Positions 24,485 to 33,356 of a DNA stretch of 64,000 nucleotides are shown here, piece by piece. The notes under the pieces are model-generated. The model had not been told where the DNA came from. It saw only the letters and a program-made list of their open reading frames with translations, and searched no databases. Where the stretch lies: the NCBI GenBank assembly GCA_028689775.1, contig JAQVCM010000003.1, forward strand, positions 146,738 to 210,737, given 5' to 3'. The stretch is from Crocinitomicaceae bacterium (GTDB taxonomy: Bacteria; Bacteroidota; Bacteroidia; Flavobacteriales_D; Crocinitomicaceae). Position 1 is the stretch's first letter. Each line of letters starts with the position of its first letter. Both the position numbers and the translations under genes were made by a program.

Positions 24485-25894
24485 ATGTTACAATTGAAAT
24501 TTAAACTCATTTTTTGCCTTTTCGTCCTAGGAAATTTCTCCTCGGGATTGGCTCAAAAATATCCCTCACCAGAATTGTTCTTGTCGCAATTGATTCAGAT
24601 AGAATCCTATTCAGGATGTGAAGTAGAGGCGGCTAGAGATGTTATGGAATGGGGAATTCACAACGGTTTTTATGTGACGGATTTTAACATGTCAGGTGAT
24701 TCTAGGAATGTATTGGTTTCTTTATATCCGCTTTCTTTAGGAAAACCAAACATCATTTTTTCAAGTCATTTGGATGTACTTTCAGCAAATAATTTAGAAG
24801 AGTGGAAACAAAATCCGTTTGGAGGTGAAATCATCAACGATACCATTTGGGGACGCGGCGCGATTGATTGCAAAGGATTGGCAGTGATGCAATTGTATGG
24901 AATGAAGTTGTTTAAAGATTCCTTGAAAGACAAAGAGCTTCCGTTTAACATTTCTTTTTTAGGACTGGCGGAAGAAGAAACATCGAGTAAAAATGGCGCT
25001 GAATTCATTTCTGAAAATTTTCTAGATTCCCTAAATGCACGTGTGATTTTTGGTGAGGGCGGAGCAGGTTTAACCAAAGTGTTAAAATCAAACCCAGATG
25101 CTCCCATTTTTGGGATCTCAGTAGCAGATAAAAGTTCACTTTGGTTAAAATTGACAGCTGAAGGTGGTGGATTTGGACATGGAGCAATTCCAACTGATTT
25201 GTATGCCAATAAACGGTTAATCAAAGGATTGATTCGCTTGTTAGATGAAAAGAAAAGTGTCAAATTTAATCCCTTGGTGATGCAAATGTTTCGTGAATTA
25301 GGTGATTTAGAAACCGGTTTGCGAAAGTTCGTTTTAAAACGAATCAATTGGAGCATCTTCTGGCCTTTTGTAAAAAGTAATTTTGCGGAAGATCAGCCGT
25401 TCAATGTCATCATGGACAATACGTTTTCTATTACGAACATTCAAAGTTCAGCGACTGTTGCCAACGAAATGTCTCAAAAAGCTACTGCTATCTTAGACTG
25501 TCGCTTGCTTCCTGGTACAGATGTTGAAAAATTCATCAAAGAAATGAAACGAACGTTGGGAAATCGAATTTCAATTGAGATTTTGCTAGAAGGACCAAGA
25601 GCTGTCGCAAGTGAAAGTACAATTTTCCTTGAAATGATGTCGGAGTCAATTCGGACTGTTCATCCCAATTCGCACACCATTTCGATTCTCTTTCCAGCTT
25701 CTACAGACAACAATTACTTCAGAAGAAAAGGAATTCCTGTTTATGGAATTATTCCAAGTGTTTTGGACACAGAGTTATTCGAAACCGTTCACAGTTCCAA
25801 CGAACGCATTGGCGTCAATAATCTGTACAAAGGAATTGCTGTGTACCACGCATTCTTAAATCAATGTCAAAACATGTTGACTGATTTGAAATGA
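24485..25894 (+). CDS. Secreted M20 family metallopeptidase/carboxypeptidase
   Basis: A 469-residue zinc hydrolase with an N-terminal signal peptide (about 1-23). The metal motifs are in order: SSHLDVLS (His ligand), WGRGAIDCKG (bridging Asp), the catalytic Glu pair in LAEEETSSKNGAE, and GEGGAG. A late His ligand is in ETVHSSNERIG. A dimerisation domain lies in between. This layout fits PM20D1/carboxypeptidase-S-type M20 enzymes, which release or transfer C-terminal amino acids or hydrolyse N-acyl amino acids. Tight coupling to the patatin gene (4 bases) makes an N-acyl amino-acid or lipopeptide substrate an attractive but unproven idea. Confidence 0.87.
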   Translation: MLQLKFKLIFCLFVLGNFSSGLAQKYPSPELFLSQLIQIESYSGCEVEAARDVMEWGIHNGFYVTDFNMSGDSRNVLVSLYPLSLGKPNIIFSSHLDVLSANNLEEWKQNPFGGEIINDTIWGRGAIDCKGLAVMQLYGMKLFKDSLKDKELPFNISFLGLAEEETSSKNGAEFISENFLDSLNARVIFGEGGAGLTKVLKSNPDAPIFGISVADKSSLWLKLTAEGGGFGHGAIPTDLYANKRLIKGLIRLLDEKKSVKFNPLVMQMFRELGDLETGLRKFVLKRINWSIFWPFVKSNFAEDQPFNVIMDNTFSITNIQSSATVANEMSQKATAILDCRLLPGTDVEKFIKEMKRTLGNRISIEILLEGPRAVASESTIFLEMMSESIRTVHPNSHTISILFPASTDNNYFRRKGIPVYGIIPSVLDTELFETVHSSNERIGVNNLYKGIAVYHAFLNQCQNMLTDLK

Positions 25895-25915
25895 TGCATC
25901 CAATGAATTGATACT

Positions 25916-25954
25916 CAAAAAAAAGTGTCGATTGGAAATGAAACCAACCGACAC
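25916..25954 (-). terminator. Rho-independent terminator of the glycine-rich T9SS gene
   Basis: On the minus strand GTGTCGGTTGG pairs with CCAATCGACAC (one mismatch) around an 8-base loop and runs into eight T. It lies about 70 bases after the stop of the minus-strand gene. It may also stop the converging peptidase transcript. Confidence 0.78.
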
Positions 25955-26024
25955 CTTCAGAAATTGTATTTTTAAATGTGTTTTAAACGTTCTTTAAACG
26001 CGTTTAAAATGGACTTTAAAAATG

Positions 26025-27428
26025 TTATTCTTTAATCACTTTAAACGTTTGAGAATCTTTTTCTCCAATTTTTAAAATGTATAATCCATTCTTTAACTCT
26101 TTGATGTTTAACTTGTTTTCACCAACTATTAAAGTTCCTGTTTTCACTTTTTTACCATTTTGATCTACGATACTGAATGTTGAACCGTGTGTTAAATCAG
26201 TAACTTCAATGCTTAAAACTTCCGTTGCAGGATTCGGGAAAATTTTGAAATTAGCATTTTTATCCAATTCATTTACGCCTACAAAACTAATAGCCACACA
26301 AGCAGAAGTATCTACACAAGTTGCATTTGTGATAATAACAGCGTAACTTCCTGTAAGTGTTGGTGTGTAACTTTGTCCTGTTTGACCTGCAATTGCCATG
26401 TTCGTAGCACAATCAATCCAAACATACGTTGCACCAACTTGATTGGAAGTAATGGTCGTTACAGCAGTTGTTGTAGTGATATCTACTGTGGTGATGTTCA
26501 CCATAACAGGAAGTCTAACAACCGTTTCACAAGGTTCTGCATCTTGCTCTGCGTAGTAGGTTGTGTTATTTGTTAATGGCGTTGAAGCTGTCAAAGCTGT
26601 TCCTCCAGTAGCTGTAGCGTACCATTGAACATTGGTTCCTTGGGCAACTAAATCAGAAACCATTGCTGAAGAACAGAATGTTTGAGTTGCATCACCTGTT
26701 GGCGCACCAATTGGATTACACCAAGAAAATTGAACGAAACCATTTGAACCATTTGAGGCAGCTCCACCATTTCCGTTAGCACCGCCACCGCCACCGCCGT
26801 AGTTTGCACCAACTGCAGATGGATCCGTAACGCTGCAATTTGCATCAGTAAAACCAGCACCTTTTCCGCCGTTACCGCCTGGTAATCCACCGCTTATACC
26901 GCCAATTCCGCCAGGAGTTTGACAAACACCTGTCCAAGCAATTGAGTTTCCACCAGCTCCACCGTTACCAGCAGGTCCACCAGCGCCACCGCCGCCACCA
27001 CCGAAGTAGGTATAGTAGCCACCGCCACCAGCACCGCCAGTTCTATTGATTTGTCCGCCAGAACCAACACCACCAGCGCCACCGCCACCAATAATTTGAG
27101 GATTCGTAAGCGAGATACCGTTCCCACCTTTTGTAGCTGAAAGTCCAAGACCAGCCACACTGGATGTTCCATTTCCTGAAGTTGCTTGACCAACCACTAC
27201 AGCATACGTTGCTCCTGGTACAACTGGGTAAAGTCCTGCAGCATATCCGCCACCGCCACCACCGCCAGCACCGTTATTTCCTCCTTTTCCACCTGCACCG
27301 ATTACCTCCACGGTAACGTTGGTAACTCCTGCAGGTACTGTAAATGTTCCTGAACTAGTAAATGACTGTTGAGCCATTGTTGCAATACTTAATGTACTGC
27401 CTAGTAGTAATAAATAAATTTTTTTCAT
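26025..27428 (-). CDS. Glycine-rich secreted protein with Ig-like and T9SS sorting domains
   Basis: A 467-residue exported protein. The signal peptide (1-19) is followed by a strand region (FTVPAGVTNVTVEVIGAGG). Residues about 42-235 have stretches of up to seven consecutive glycines, and all codons there are GGN. This kind of region forms polyproline-II bundles or adhesive stalks in other proteins. An Ig-like domain of the Bacteroidota type (QTFCSSAMVSDLVAQG, then VQWYATATGG, then NNTTYYAEQ) covers about 240-310. A second disulfide-rich repeat lies around 320-380. The C-terminal 80 residues (FKIFPNPATEVLSIEV to the end) are a type A T9SS sorting domain. The likely role is a surface or biofilm matrix component. 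The glycine tract is markedly GC-rich for this DNA. Confidence 0.85.
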   Translation of the reverse strand: MKKIYLLLLGSTLSIATMAQQSFTSSGTFTVPAGVTNVTVEVIGAGGKGGNNGAGGGGGGGYAAGLYPVVPGATYAVVVGQATSGNGTSSVAGLGLSATKGGNGISLTNPQIIGGGGAGGVGSGGQINRTGGAGGGGYYTYFGGGGGGAGGPAGNGGAGGNSIAWTGVCQTPGGIGGISGGLPGGNGGKGAGFTDANCSVTDPSAVGANYGGGGGGANGNGGAASNGSNGFVQFSWCNPIGAPTGDATQTFCSSAMVSDLVAQGTNVQWYATATGGTALTASTPLTNNTTYYAEQDAEPCETVVRLPVMVNITTVDITTTTAVTTITSNQVGATYVWIDCATNMAIAGQTGQSYTPTLTGSYAVIITNATCVDTSACVAISFVGVNELDKNANFKIFPNPATEVLSIEVTDLTHGSTFSIVDQNGKKVKTGTLIVGENKLNIKELKNGLYILKIGEKDSQTFKVIKE

Positions 27429-27654
27429 TGTTAATTGTTTAATTGTTTAATCAGTAGAGTCGTAAATATATACTTTTTAATCTGATATTTTAATTTTTTT
27501 TCAAAAAAAATATAGAACAGTCACATCTAGTTTAGCTTCTTTTTTACTTTATTTACTGATTGTGAAAACGTTAGTCAGTGCATAGGGATTTCTTTCAACA
27601 AATCAGAACCGATAAGTTATCTAAGTGCTTCTCAATTTGCTTGCTGGATTTATT

Positions 27655-27662
27655 TAAATTTG
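27655..27662 (+). promoter_or_regulatory. -7 box of tex
   Basis: TAAATTTG matches TAnnTTTG and lies 16 bases before the tex ATG, giving a leader of about 10 bases. No Shine-Dalgarno sequence is visible. Confidence 0.5.
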
Positions 27663-27678
27663 TATTCAAATATATTTC

Positions 27679-29811
27679 ATGACAGTTCATTATTTTGTTC
27701 AGCAGATTTCTGGAATTTCAGATAAATCGGTAAAAAACACCTTGCAATTACTTTCTGAAGGAGCAACGATTCCTTTCATTTCTCGGTATCGAAAAGATCA
27801 AACCGATGGTTTGGATGAAGTTCAAGTGGGAACAATTCGAGATTTGGCGCAGAAACATCAGGAATTGAGGGATAGACAGCAAACGATTTTGAAAGCGATC
27901 GATGGTCAAGATAAATTGACAGCTGAACTGAAAGCCAAGATCGAAGCATGTTTTGACTCCAATGTCCTGGAAGATTTATACCTTCCTTTCAAGGTAAAGC
28001 GATTAACACGAGGCGAAAAAGCAAAAAAATTGGGTTTAGAACCGCTTGCTAAAATGATCATGGCACAACGTGGTGGCGATCCACAACAAATGGCGCAACG
28101 ATTTGTGAAAGGGGAAGTGACGGATGAAGAAACTGCAATCGAAGGAGCAAAAGACATCATGGCGGAGTACATGAATGAAAACCCAAGTTTCCGAGCTCGC
28201 ATGCGGACTTTGTTTCAACGGAAAGCAATTCTTGGTTCAAAAATCATGAAAGGGAAAAAAGAACTTGCGGAGAAATACCAAGATTTTTTCGACTTTAGCG
28301 AACCACTTTACAAAATTCCATCTCACCGATTTTTAGCCTTATATAGAGGTGAAAGAGAAAAGCTATTGAGCATCAAGGTACTTCCAGAAAAAGAAGAAGC
28401 GATGGACATCATGGAACGTTATTTTGTAAAAAGCGAAGATGCGTGCGGCGACTTGGTTAAGGAAACGTGCAAAGATGCGTATTCAAGATTGATTTCTCCG
28501 TCGTTGGAAAATGAAGTCATTCAAGAAGCAAAAGAAAAAGCAGATTTAGCAGCAATTCAAATATTTTCGACCAACTTAAAACAATTATTATTAGCGCCAC
28601 CATTGGGTTCAAAACGAATTTTAGCAATTGATCCAGGATTTAAATCCGGTTGTAAAGTGGTTTGTTTGGATGAATCTGGAAATTTACTAACGAATTTAAA
28701 CATCTATCCACATCCTCCGCAGTCAGAAAATAGTAAAGCTTCTGCCAAATTGTTTGAATTAGTTCAAGCGTATAAAATCGATGCCATCGCAATTGGTGAC
28801 GGAACCGCAGGAAGAGAAACGGAAAACTTGGTGAAACACATCCGTTTTGATAGAGATTTAGAAGTTTTCTCAGTTCGGGAAGATGGAGCATCCATTTATT
28901 CAGCGAGTTCAATTGCAAGAAAAGAATTTCCAGATTACGATGTTACCGTTCGTGGCGCAGTTTCCATCGGTAGAAGATTGATGGATCCGCTTTCTGAATT
29001 GGTGAAAATAGACCCAAAATCAGTTGGCGTTGGACAATATCAACACGAAGTGAATCAGACGAATCTTAAAAATGCGTTGGACGATGTGGTCATTTCTGCT
29101 GTAAATTCAGTAGGAGTGGACTTGAATACTGCTTCTCCCTATTTGTTGAGTTACGTTTCTGGTTTGGGATTGAGCTTGGCCGAAAATATCGTTGAATATC
29201 GGCAGGAAAACGGGGCTTTTACCGCTCGAACTGAATTGAAGAAAGTGAAACGTTTGGGTGAAAAAGCTTTTGAACAAAGTGCTGGATTCTTGAGAATTAG
29301 AAATTCTAAAAATGCATTGGATAATTCAGCAGTTCATCCAGAATCCTATAAAACGGTTGAAGCTTTTGCTAAAAAATTAAAAGTAACAATTTCTGATTTG
29401 ATTGATAAACCAGAATTACTTCAAGAATTAAAAGCAGCTGATTTTCCAGAAGTTACTAAGTATACATTCCAAGATTTAATTTCCGAATTGAAAAAACCTG
29501 GAAGAGATCCACGTAAGAAAATGAAAGTGCTGGAATTCAACAATTCCATTCGCACTATTTCTGATTTATTAGTCGGAATGAAATTGCCAGGAATTGTAAC
29601 GAATGTAACAGCTTTCGGAGCTTTTGTGAACATTGGCATCAAAGAAAATGGCTTGATTCATAAATCGAACTTAGCAGATGTGTATGTAGACGATCCCGCT
29701 CAGTTTATTCAACTTCACGAACACGTGGAAGTGGAAGTAATGGAAGTCGATGTGGCTCGGAAACGGATTGGATTGAAGAAGGTGAAGATGGATATGGTCG
29801 GCAACAGCTGA
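27679..29811 (+). CDS. tex: Tex-family transcription accessory protein, S1 RNA-binding
   Basis: A 710-residue cytoplasmic nucleic-acid-binding protein. The helical N-terminal Tex domain has the diagnostic TIPFISRYRKDQTDGLDEVQ. A YqgF/RuvC-like nuclease-fold domain begins near residue 312 (RILAIDPGFKSGCKVV). A helix-hairpin-helix region follows (SVGVDLNTASPYLLSYVSGLG, about 485-560), and an S1 domain near 633-705 (GMKLPGIVTNVTAFGAFVNIG). The order and length match Tex/YhgF. The family affects transcription and toxin expression in several bacteria, and its exact role is unsettled. It is a single gene. Confidence 0.95.
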   Translation: MTVHYFVQQISGISDKSVKNTLQLLSEGATIPFISRYRKDQTDGLDEVQVGTIRDLAQKHQELRDRQQTILKAIDGQDKLTAELKAKIEACFDSNVLEDLYLPFKVKRLTRGEKAKKLGLEPLAKMIMAQRGGDPQQMAQRFVKGEVTDEETAIEGAKDIMAEYMNENPSFRARMRTLFQRKAILGSKIMKGKKELAEKYQDFFDFSEPLYKIPSHRFLALYRGEREKLLSIKVLPEKEEAMDIMERYFVKSEDACGDLVKETCKDAYSRLISPSLENEVIQEAKEKADLAAIQIFSTNLKQLLLAPPLGSKRILAIDPGFKSGCKVVCLDESGNLLTNLNIYPHPPQSENSKASAKLFELVQAYKIDAIAIGDGTAGRETENLVKHIRFDRDLEVFSVREDGASIYSASSIARKEFPDYDVTVRGAVSIGRRLMDPLSELVKIDPKSVGVGQYQHEVNQTNLKNALDDVVISAVNSVGVDLNTASPYLLSYVSGLGLSLAENIVEYRQENGAFTARTELKKVKRLGEKAFEQSAGFLRIRNSKNALDNSAVHPESYKTVEAFAKKLKVTISDLIDKPELLQELKAADFPEVTKYTFQDLISELKKPGRDPRKKMKVLEFNNSIRTISDLLVGMKLPGIVTNVTAFGAFVNIGIKENGLIHKSNLADVYVDDPAQFIQLHEHVEVEVMEVDVARKRIGLKKVKMDMVGNS

Positions 29812-29881
29812 CGGGCGATCCATGCCAAAAATGGCGAGCGAAATCCATTAAAATCCATCCAAAAGGGAAAAAACAATTTGT

Positions 29882-30034
29882 TCTTCCTGACACTTTCTTT
29901 CCTCGAATTTCTTTTGAAATTTAAAGAATTTTTTGCTTGATAAGTTCAGCCCTAAAAAAGATGTTTGGTAAGATCGATTGACTAACAATGACTTTCTCGT
30001 GTTCTGTAAGTTTTTATCGGACAACAGTCTTTTT
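29882..30034. repeat. Left copy of a diverged direct repeat flanking the TPR/AraC gene
   Basis: About 150 bases that align by eye with 32111-32265 in the same orientation. Shared landmarks in order are CTTCCTGA/CTTCTGAAA, TTGCTTGATAAGTTCA/TTGTTTGATAGTTCA, and the exact 16-mer TGTAAGTTTTTATCGG (here 30005-30020), which is followed by a loosely matching AACAGT/AGCAGT. The copies have drifted substantially. Confidence 0.65.
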
Positions 30035-30407
30035 CGATCTATTTTTTTTAAGTTTCCTCAAGATCATTGAATCACTTCTTGCTTGTTTAGAAATTTTCAA
30101 TCCGTTATCTCCTGAAATGGATGGTTTGGGTGACTTAACTTAACAACGCCAAATTTAGTTCTATAAATAGGAGGTGTGCATCTAAGAGCCACATTACATC
30201 TTACATAACTTCAAAATTATCCTAAGCTTTGATTTTGAAAATCAGAATGTTGAGTTTTTAAAAAAAATAATATTAGTAGAAGTCGAGCATGTGATTCGCT
30301 CGGTAGATTCACTTTGTTTTTTCTACGAAGCGGACCGTTCTTCAGATGGTAAAAATATTAACTTTTTTTGTGTAGCGGTAAAACTACAAGATACGTTTGT
30401 TATTGAT

Positions 30408-30415
30408 TACATTTG
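30408..30415 (+). promoter_or_regulatory. -7 box of the TPR/AraC regulator
   Basis: TACATTTG matches TAnnTTTG and lies 75 bases before the ATG at 30491. An in-frame TTG at 30413 is inside this box and so is not a start codon. Confidence 0.5.
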
Positions 30416-30490
30416 CGCACTTTCTATTTTAGCCTACGAATAAAAAGTGTGTTATTTGGAGTCTATCTCCTTTTTAATAATCATCCGAAA

Positions 30491-32086
30491 ATGAAATTTA
30501 TAACGAAAACCAGAATTAATTTTCTTGTCCTTACTTGTCTATTTACTTTAATTGCGAATTCAAAATTGATTGCTTCAGAAGCTGAAGATAAAAATTTTGA
30601 TAGTGTATATTTTCATACAGCGGTTACAATTGCAGCAAACGATGTAACGAAGGCACTCTCTATTGCAGATTCTCTTTTTGTTCATTCTAACTCCAGTCTA
30701 AATAAAGTGAAATCCTTGATGTTGGCTTCCTCATTATTTCAGCAAAAGGGGGATTTAAGCAGTTCAATTCGCAATGCTGAAAAAGCATATTTACTTGCTG
30801 AAAAAAATAGTTTTTATGAATGGCAAGCAAGAATTTCAGGCTTTTTAGCATCTCAATACCGCATCATGGAGATGTATGAAGAAAGTGAAAGATATTTAGA
30901 AGACGGAATTAAATACAGTAAAAAACTTGACAATTTACAAACGAGCTATTTGTATCAAGGACTTATTCTTCAAGAGAAAGCATATTATTTTTTGGCAAAA
31001 AACGAATTGAAAAAATCGCTTAATTCAGCACGTGAAGCTGAAGCAAATTTCAAGAAATTACAGGGTGACAGAGACCGCAAATTTTTTGTCGCGTCAAATC
31101 AAGCACTACTCGGTAGAGTTTGTGTAGGAATGAAAAACTGGAATCTAGCAGAATCTTATTTGACAGAAGCATTGCAAGGATTAAATAAGCTGTCTAACGA
31201 TGATTTGACAGTTAAAGGTGAGATTTATAGCAATTTAGGTCGGATTTATTTTGAACAACACAAAATGGACTTAGCAATAGAGAATCTTTTAACGGTAGAG
31301 AAAGTATTGGAAACTTCTAATTACTTACCACTTGAAGTTGAAGTTTATAAAACGATGTCGGAATATTATCTTGCAACAGAGGATTATGCGAAGTATACGA
31401 TTTATAATGAAAAATATCTTAACGCATTAAATGAATCAGAAAAGAAAAAGAAAGAATCAATCAATCAGTTTATTGAATCCACAAAAGCAGCTGGCACCAA
31501 GGTTAAAGTTTATCGAGATGGTTTTATGAGTTTGTCGATCTTTCTCATTCTCTTACTTGTTGTTCTTTTTACCTTATACAAAAAGAAGCAAAAGAACGAT
31601 AAAGCTCTTTTTCAACAGATCATGCTAAAAATACAAGATGCAGGAAAAGAGTTTTCTTTAAATACGGAGGACATTTCCAGTATCCACACAAATGAAAATA
31701 TAGAAGATTCAAAATTATTGATGTCAGCGGAAACTGAAAAAAACATCTTAGAGAAATTAAAGGAATTTGAAAACGGAAATAAGTTCCTAGATAGTACTAT
31801 TTCTTCCTCTAAATTAGCTGGAATTATCGAAACAAATAATAAGTACTTGTCCCATGTTCTCAATACCCACAAGGAGGTTAATTTTAGTTCATATATCAAT
31901 GAATTGAGAATAAAATATATTATTAAAAAGTTGAAAGATGACCAACAATATCGAACTTTTAAAATAAGTTATTTAGCTGAAGAGACGGGATATTCATCTC
32001 ACACTAAATTTTCTCAAGCTTTTAAATCGGTTACAGGACTTTCACCTTCTATTTTTCTTAAAGAATTAGAAAAAACAAGTGCTTAG
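30491..32086 (+). CDS. TPR-repeat membrane protein with AraC-type DNA-binding domain
   Basis: A 531-residue hybrid regulator. The start at 30491 places a signal-like hydrophobic segment (NFLVLTCLFTLIANS) at the N-terminus. Residues about 40-330 are TPR-like helical repeats, for instance SSIRNAEKAYLLAEK, NLAESYLTEALQGL and DLAIENLLTVEKV. A membrane helix lies near 346-366 and a linker of about 100 residues follows. The C-terminal AraC/XylS helix-turn-helix pair is at about 475-528 (FKISYLAEETGYSSHTKFSQAFKSVTGLSP). Periplasmic TPRs probably sense a ligand or partner and signal to the cytoplasmic DNA-binding end. Target genes are unknown. The gene stands alone between two copies of a direct repeat. 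Confidence 0.87.
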   Translation: MKFITKTRINFLVLTCLFTLIANSKLIASEAEDKNFDSVYFHTAVTIAANDVTKALSIADSLFVHSNSSLNKVKSLMLASSLFQQKGDLSSSIRNAEKAYLLAEKNSFYEWQARISGFLASQYRIMEMYEESERYLEDGIKYSKKLDNLQTSYLYQGLILQEKAYYFLAKNELKKSLNSAREAEANFKKLQGDRDRKFFVASNQALLGRVCVGMKNWNLAESYLTEALQGLNKLSNDDLTVKGEIYSNLGRIYFEQHKMDLAIENLLTVEKVLETSNYLPLEVEVYKTMSEYYLATEDYAKYTIYNEKYLNALNESEKKKKESINQFIESTKAAGTKVKVYRDGFMSLSIFLILLLVVLFTLYKKKQKNDKALFQQIMLKIQDAGKEFSLNTEDISSIHTNENIEDSKLLMSAETEKNILEKLKEFENGNKFLDSTISSSKLAGIIETNNKYLSHVLNTHKEVNFSSYINELRIKYIIKKLKDDQQYRTFKISYLAEETGYSSHTKFSQAFKSVTGLSPSIFLKELEKTSA

Positions 32087-33104
32087 CCAGATTTAAATTT
32101 AGAGTAGTTTCCTTCTGAAACTGCCTTTCCTTAAATTTCAAAAGAAAATTGAGGAATCTTTTGTTTGATAGTTCAAGCTCTAAAAAGAAAAGTTTTCTAC
32201 GGTCTATTGATTACCAGCGGTTTTCAGGTTTTTTGTAAGTTTTTATCGGCTAGCAGTGCTTTCTTTTGCCATTAACATTCATATTTATATGCGTATTGCA
32301 AAGTATCGATCCTTTGCTTTTATTTTGAACGTAACTCCTAAAAATGATCGTAATTTACCATTTGTTTCTTTTGTCTCGACATGTCTTTTTCTAGTTTCAA
32401 CTACTTATTTAAGGTCTTTTTCTATGTCTTTGGTGAAATATTTCGATTCCTGGAATTGTAGTTTTTTTTGAATTAAGATGCTTTTAATCAGTTCTTTAAA
32501 TTGATTTATGTTTATCCTTTTTCACGAATTTGAATAGTCTTATTTTGAAAAATTAAAACTTTCGTGCTTATTTTTGCTGCCAATTAGATAGAAAATATTT
32601 GTGTAAAAAGTAGTAACAGACAGGTACGATGAAAGGTAATTTGATTCTTTCAGAAGCAGGAGAACACCACTTTGAATTTCATATTCGATCAGCTTTAGAT
32701 CATCTATTAAAGGTGGAAGTTGTTTAAGATAAAGTGTCCGCTGAAAGAATGAACTTCAACGTGAAAAAGAGCTGATTTTCACTACTTTTTAAAATGAGAG
32801 AAGTTTCAATATTTACATTGAAAGTTTCTGTTCCGTGATAATAAAAAAAGAATTGATATTCAAGGCGTAGGTTAGGTAGATAAGAAGAAGCGTGGATGGA
32901 AGTAATTCCTTCTGCACTTCTTTTTCTGATCGCATTCTTAAACGGTCAACAGTCTATGAATCGCCTTCAGAATAGATGCGTCAGTTTTTTTCCCTATTGG
33001 TTAAAATTTTCGCACCTTGTGCGCCTCATTTACAGCAGCATTTGCTGGATTTCCGAATTTTGTCAGTGTTCCAAACCGGCGACAGTTCACTCACCACCGA
33101 ATAC
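32087..33104. other. Long gap without a supported gene
   Basis: About 1 kb of AT-rich sequence. Short frames exist (for example 32256-32471 and a 32-codon frame at 32629-32727), but none has recognisable domain content or a convincing promoter. It contains the right copy of the direct repeat (32111-32265). It may be decayed coding sequence, but no parent gene can be recognised. Confidence 0.55.
32111..32265. repeat. Right copy of the diverged direct repeat
   Basis: Matches 29882-30034 in the same orientation, with the exact 16-mer TGTAAGTTTTTATCGG at 32234-32249. It begins 24 bases after the stop of the regulator gene; the left copy begins 70 bases after the stop of tex. Confidence 0.65.
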
Positions 33105-33146
33105 AAAAAAAAAAGGACGGTTTTTATGTAAAACCGTCCTTTTTTT
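33105..33146 (-). terminator. Terminator directly after tRNA-Leu
   Basis: AAAAGGACGGTTTT (33111-33124) pairs perfectly with AAAACCGTCCTTTT (33130-33143) around TATGT, with A and T tracts on either side, so it works in both directions. On the minus strand it begins immediately after the tRNA's CCA end. Confidence 0.9.
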
Positions 33147-33232
33147 TGGTGCCCATGACTGGATTCGAACCAGCACGCACAGAGTGCACAACCCCCTCAA
33201 GATTGCATGTCTACCAATTTCACCACATGGGC
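33147..33232 (-). tRNA. tRNA-Leu (anticodon GAG), CCA end encoded
   Basis: On the minus strand the acceptor strands GCCCATG and CATGGGC pair fully. The D arm has GGTGAAATTGGTAGACA. The anticodon stem CAATC/GGTTG (one G-U) frames the loop with GAG. A long variable arm (TGCACTCTGTGCG) marks a class II leucine tRNA. The T arm is CTGGTTCGAATCCAG. Discriminator A and CCA are encoded. It decodes CUC and CUU. A box TATCTTTG lies 12 bases upstream and a strong terminator follows. Confidence 0.95.
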
Positions 33233-33244
33233 ATTTTGAGATTG

Positions 33245-33252
33245 CAAAGATA
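33245..33252 (-). promoter_or_regulatory. -7 box of tRNA-Leu
   Basis: TATCTTTG on the minus strand lies 12 bases before the mature tRNA end. Just upstream (33260-33276) is the 17-base palindrome GAACGTTTATAACGTTC, placed where it could overlap a -33 element. Its role is unknown. Confidence 0.55.
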
Positions 33253-33356
33253 GAATTTTGAACGTTTATAACGTTCTTTCTTTCGAAATAATTTAAAAAA
33301 CAATTCTACTTTAATTAAGAGCTCAAAAGTGATTGATAATCAGCTTTAAAACTGGA

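Larger units (their letters stand above)
29812..30490. other. Long non-coding gap between tex and the TPR/AraC regulator
   Basis: No convincing gene is present. It contains the left copy of a diverged direct repeat (29882-30034) and a promoter box at 30408-30415 for the regulator. The rest is AT-rich sequence with no recognised RNA or motif. Confidence 0.6.

Noticed and set aside
26648..27193. Open frames of 80 and 99 codons on the minus strand
   Set aside because: They are out-of-frame readings of the GC-rich glycine tract; their Val/Leu-rich composition is a by-product of GGN codons.
32256..32471. 71-codon open frame
   Set aside because: It begins inside the right repeat copy, has no family resemblance, and has no promoter box or ribosome site.
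32629..32727. 32-codon frame beginning MKGNLILSEAGEHHFEF
   Set aside because: Too short to judge, with no consensus promoter and no known relative; recorded only within the gap entry.
32896..33261. 121-codon open frame
   Set aside because: Its second half is antisense to tRNA-Leu and its terminator, so it is a chance frame.
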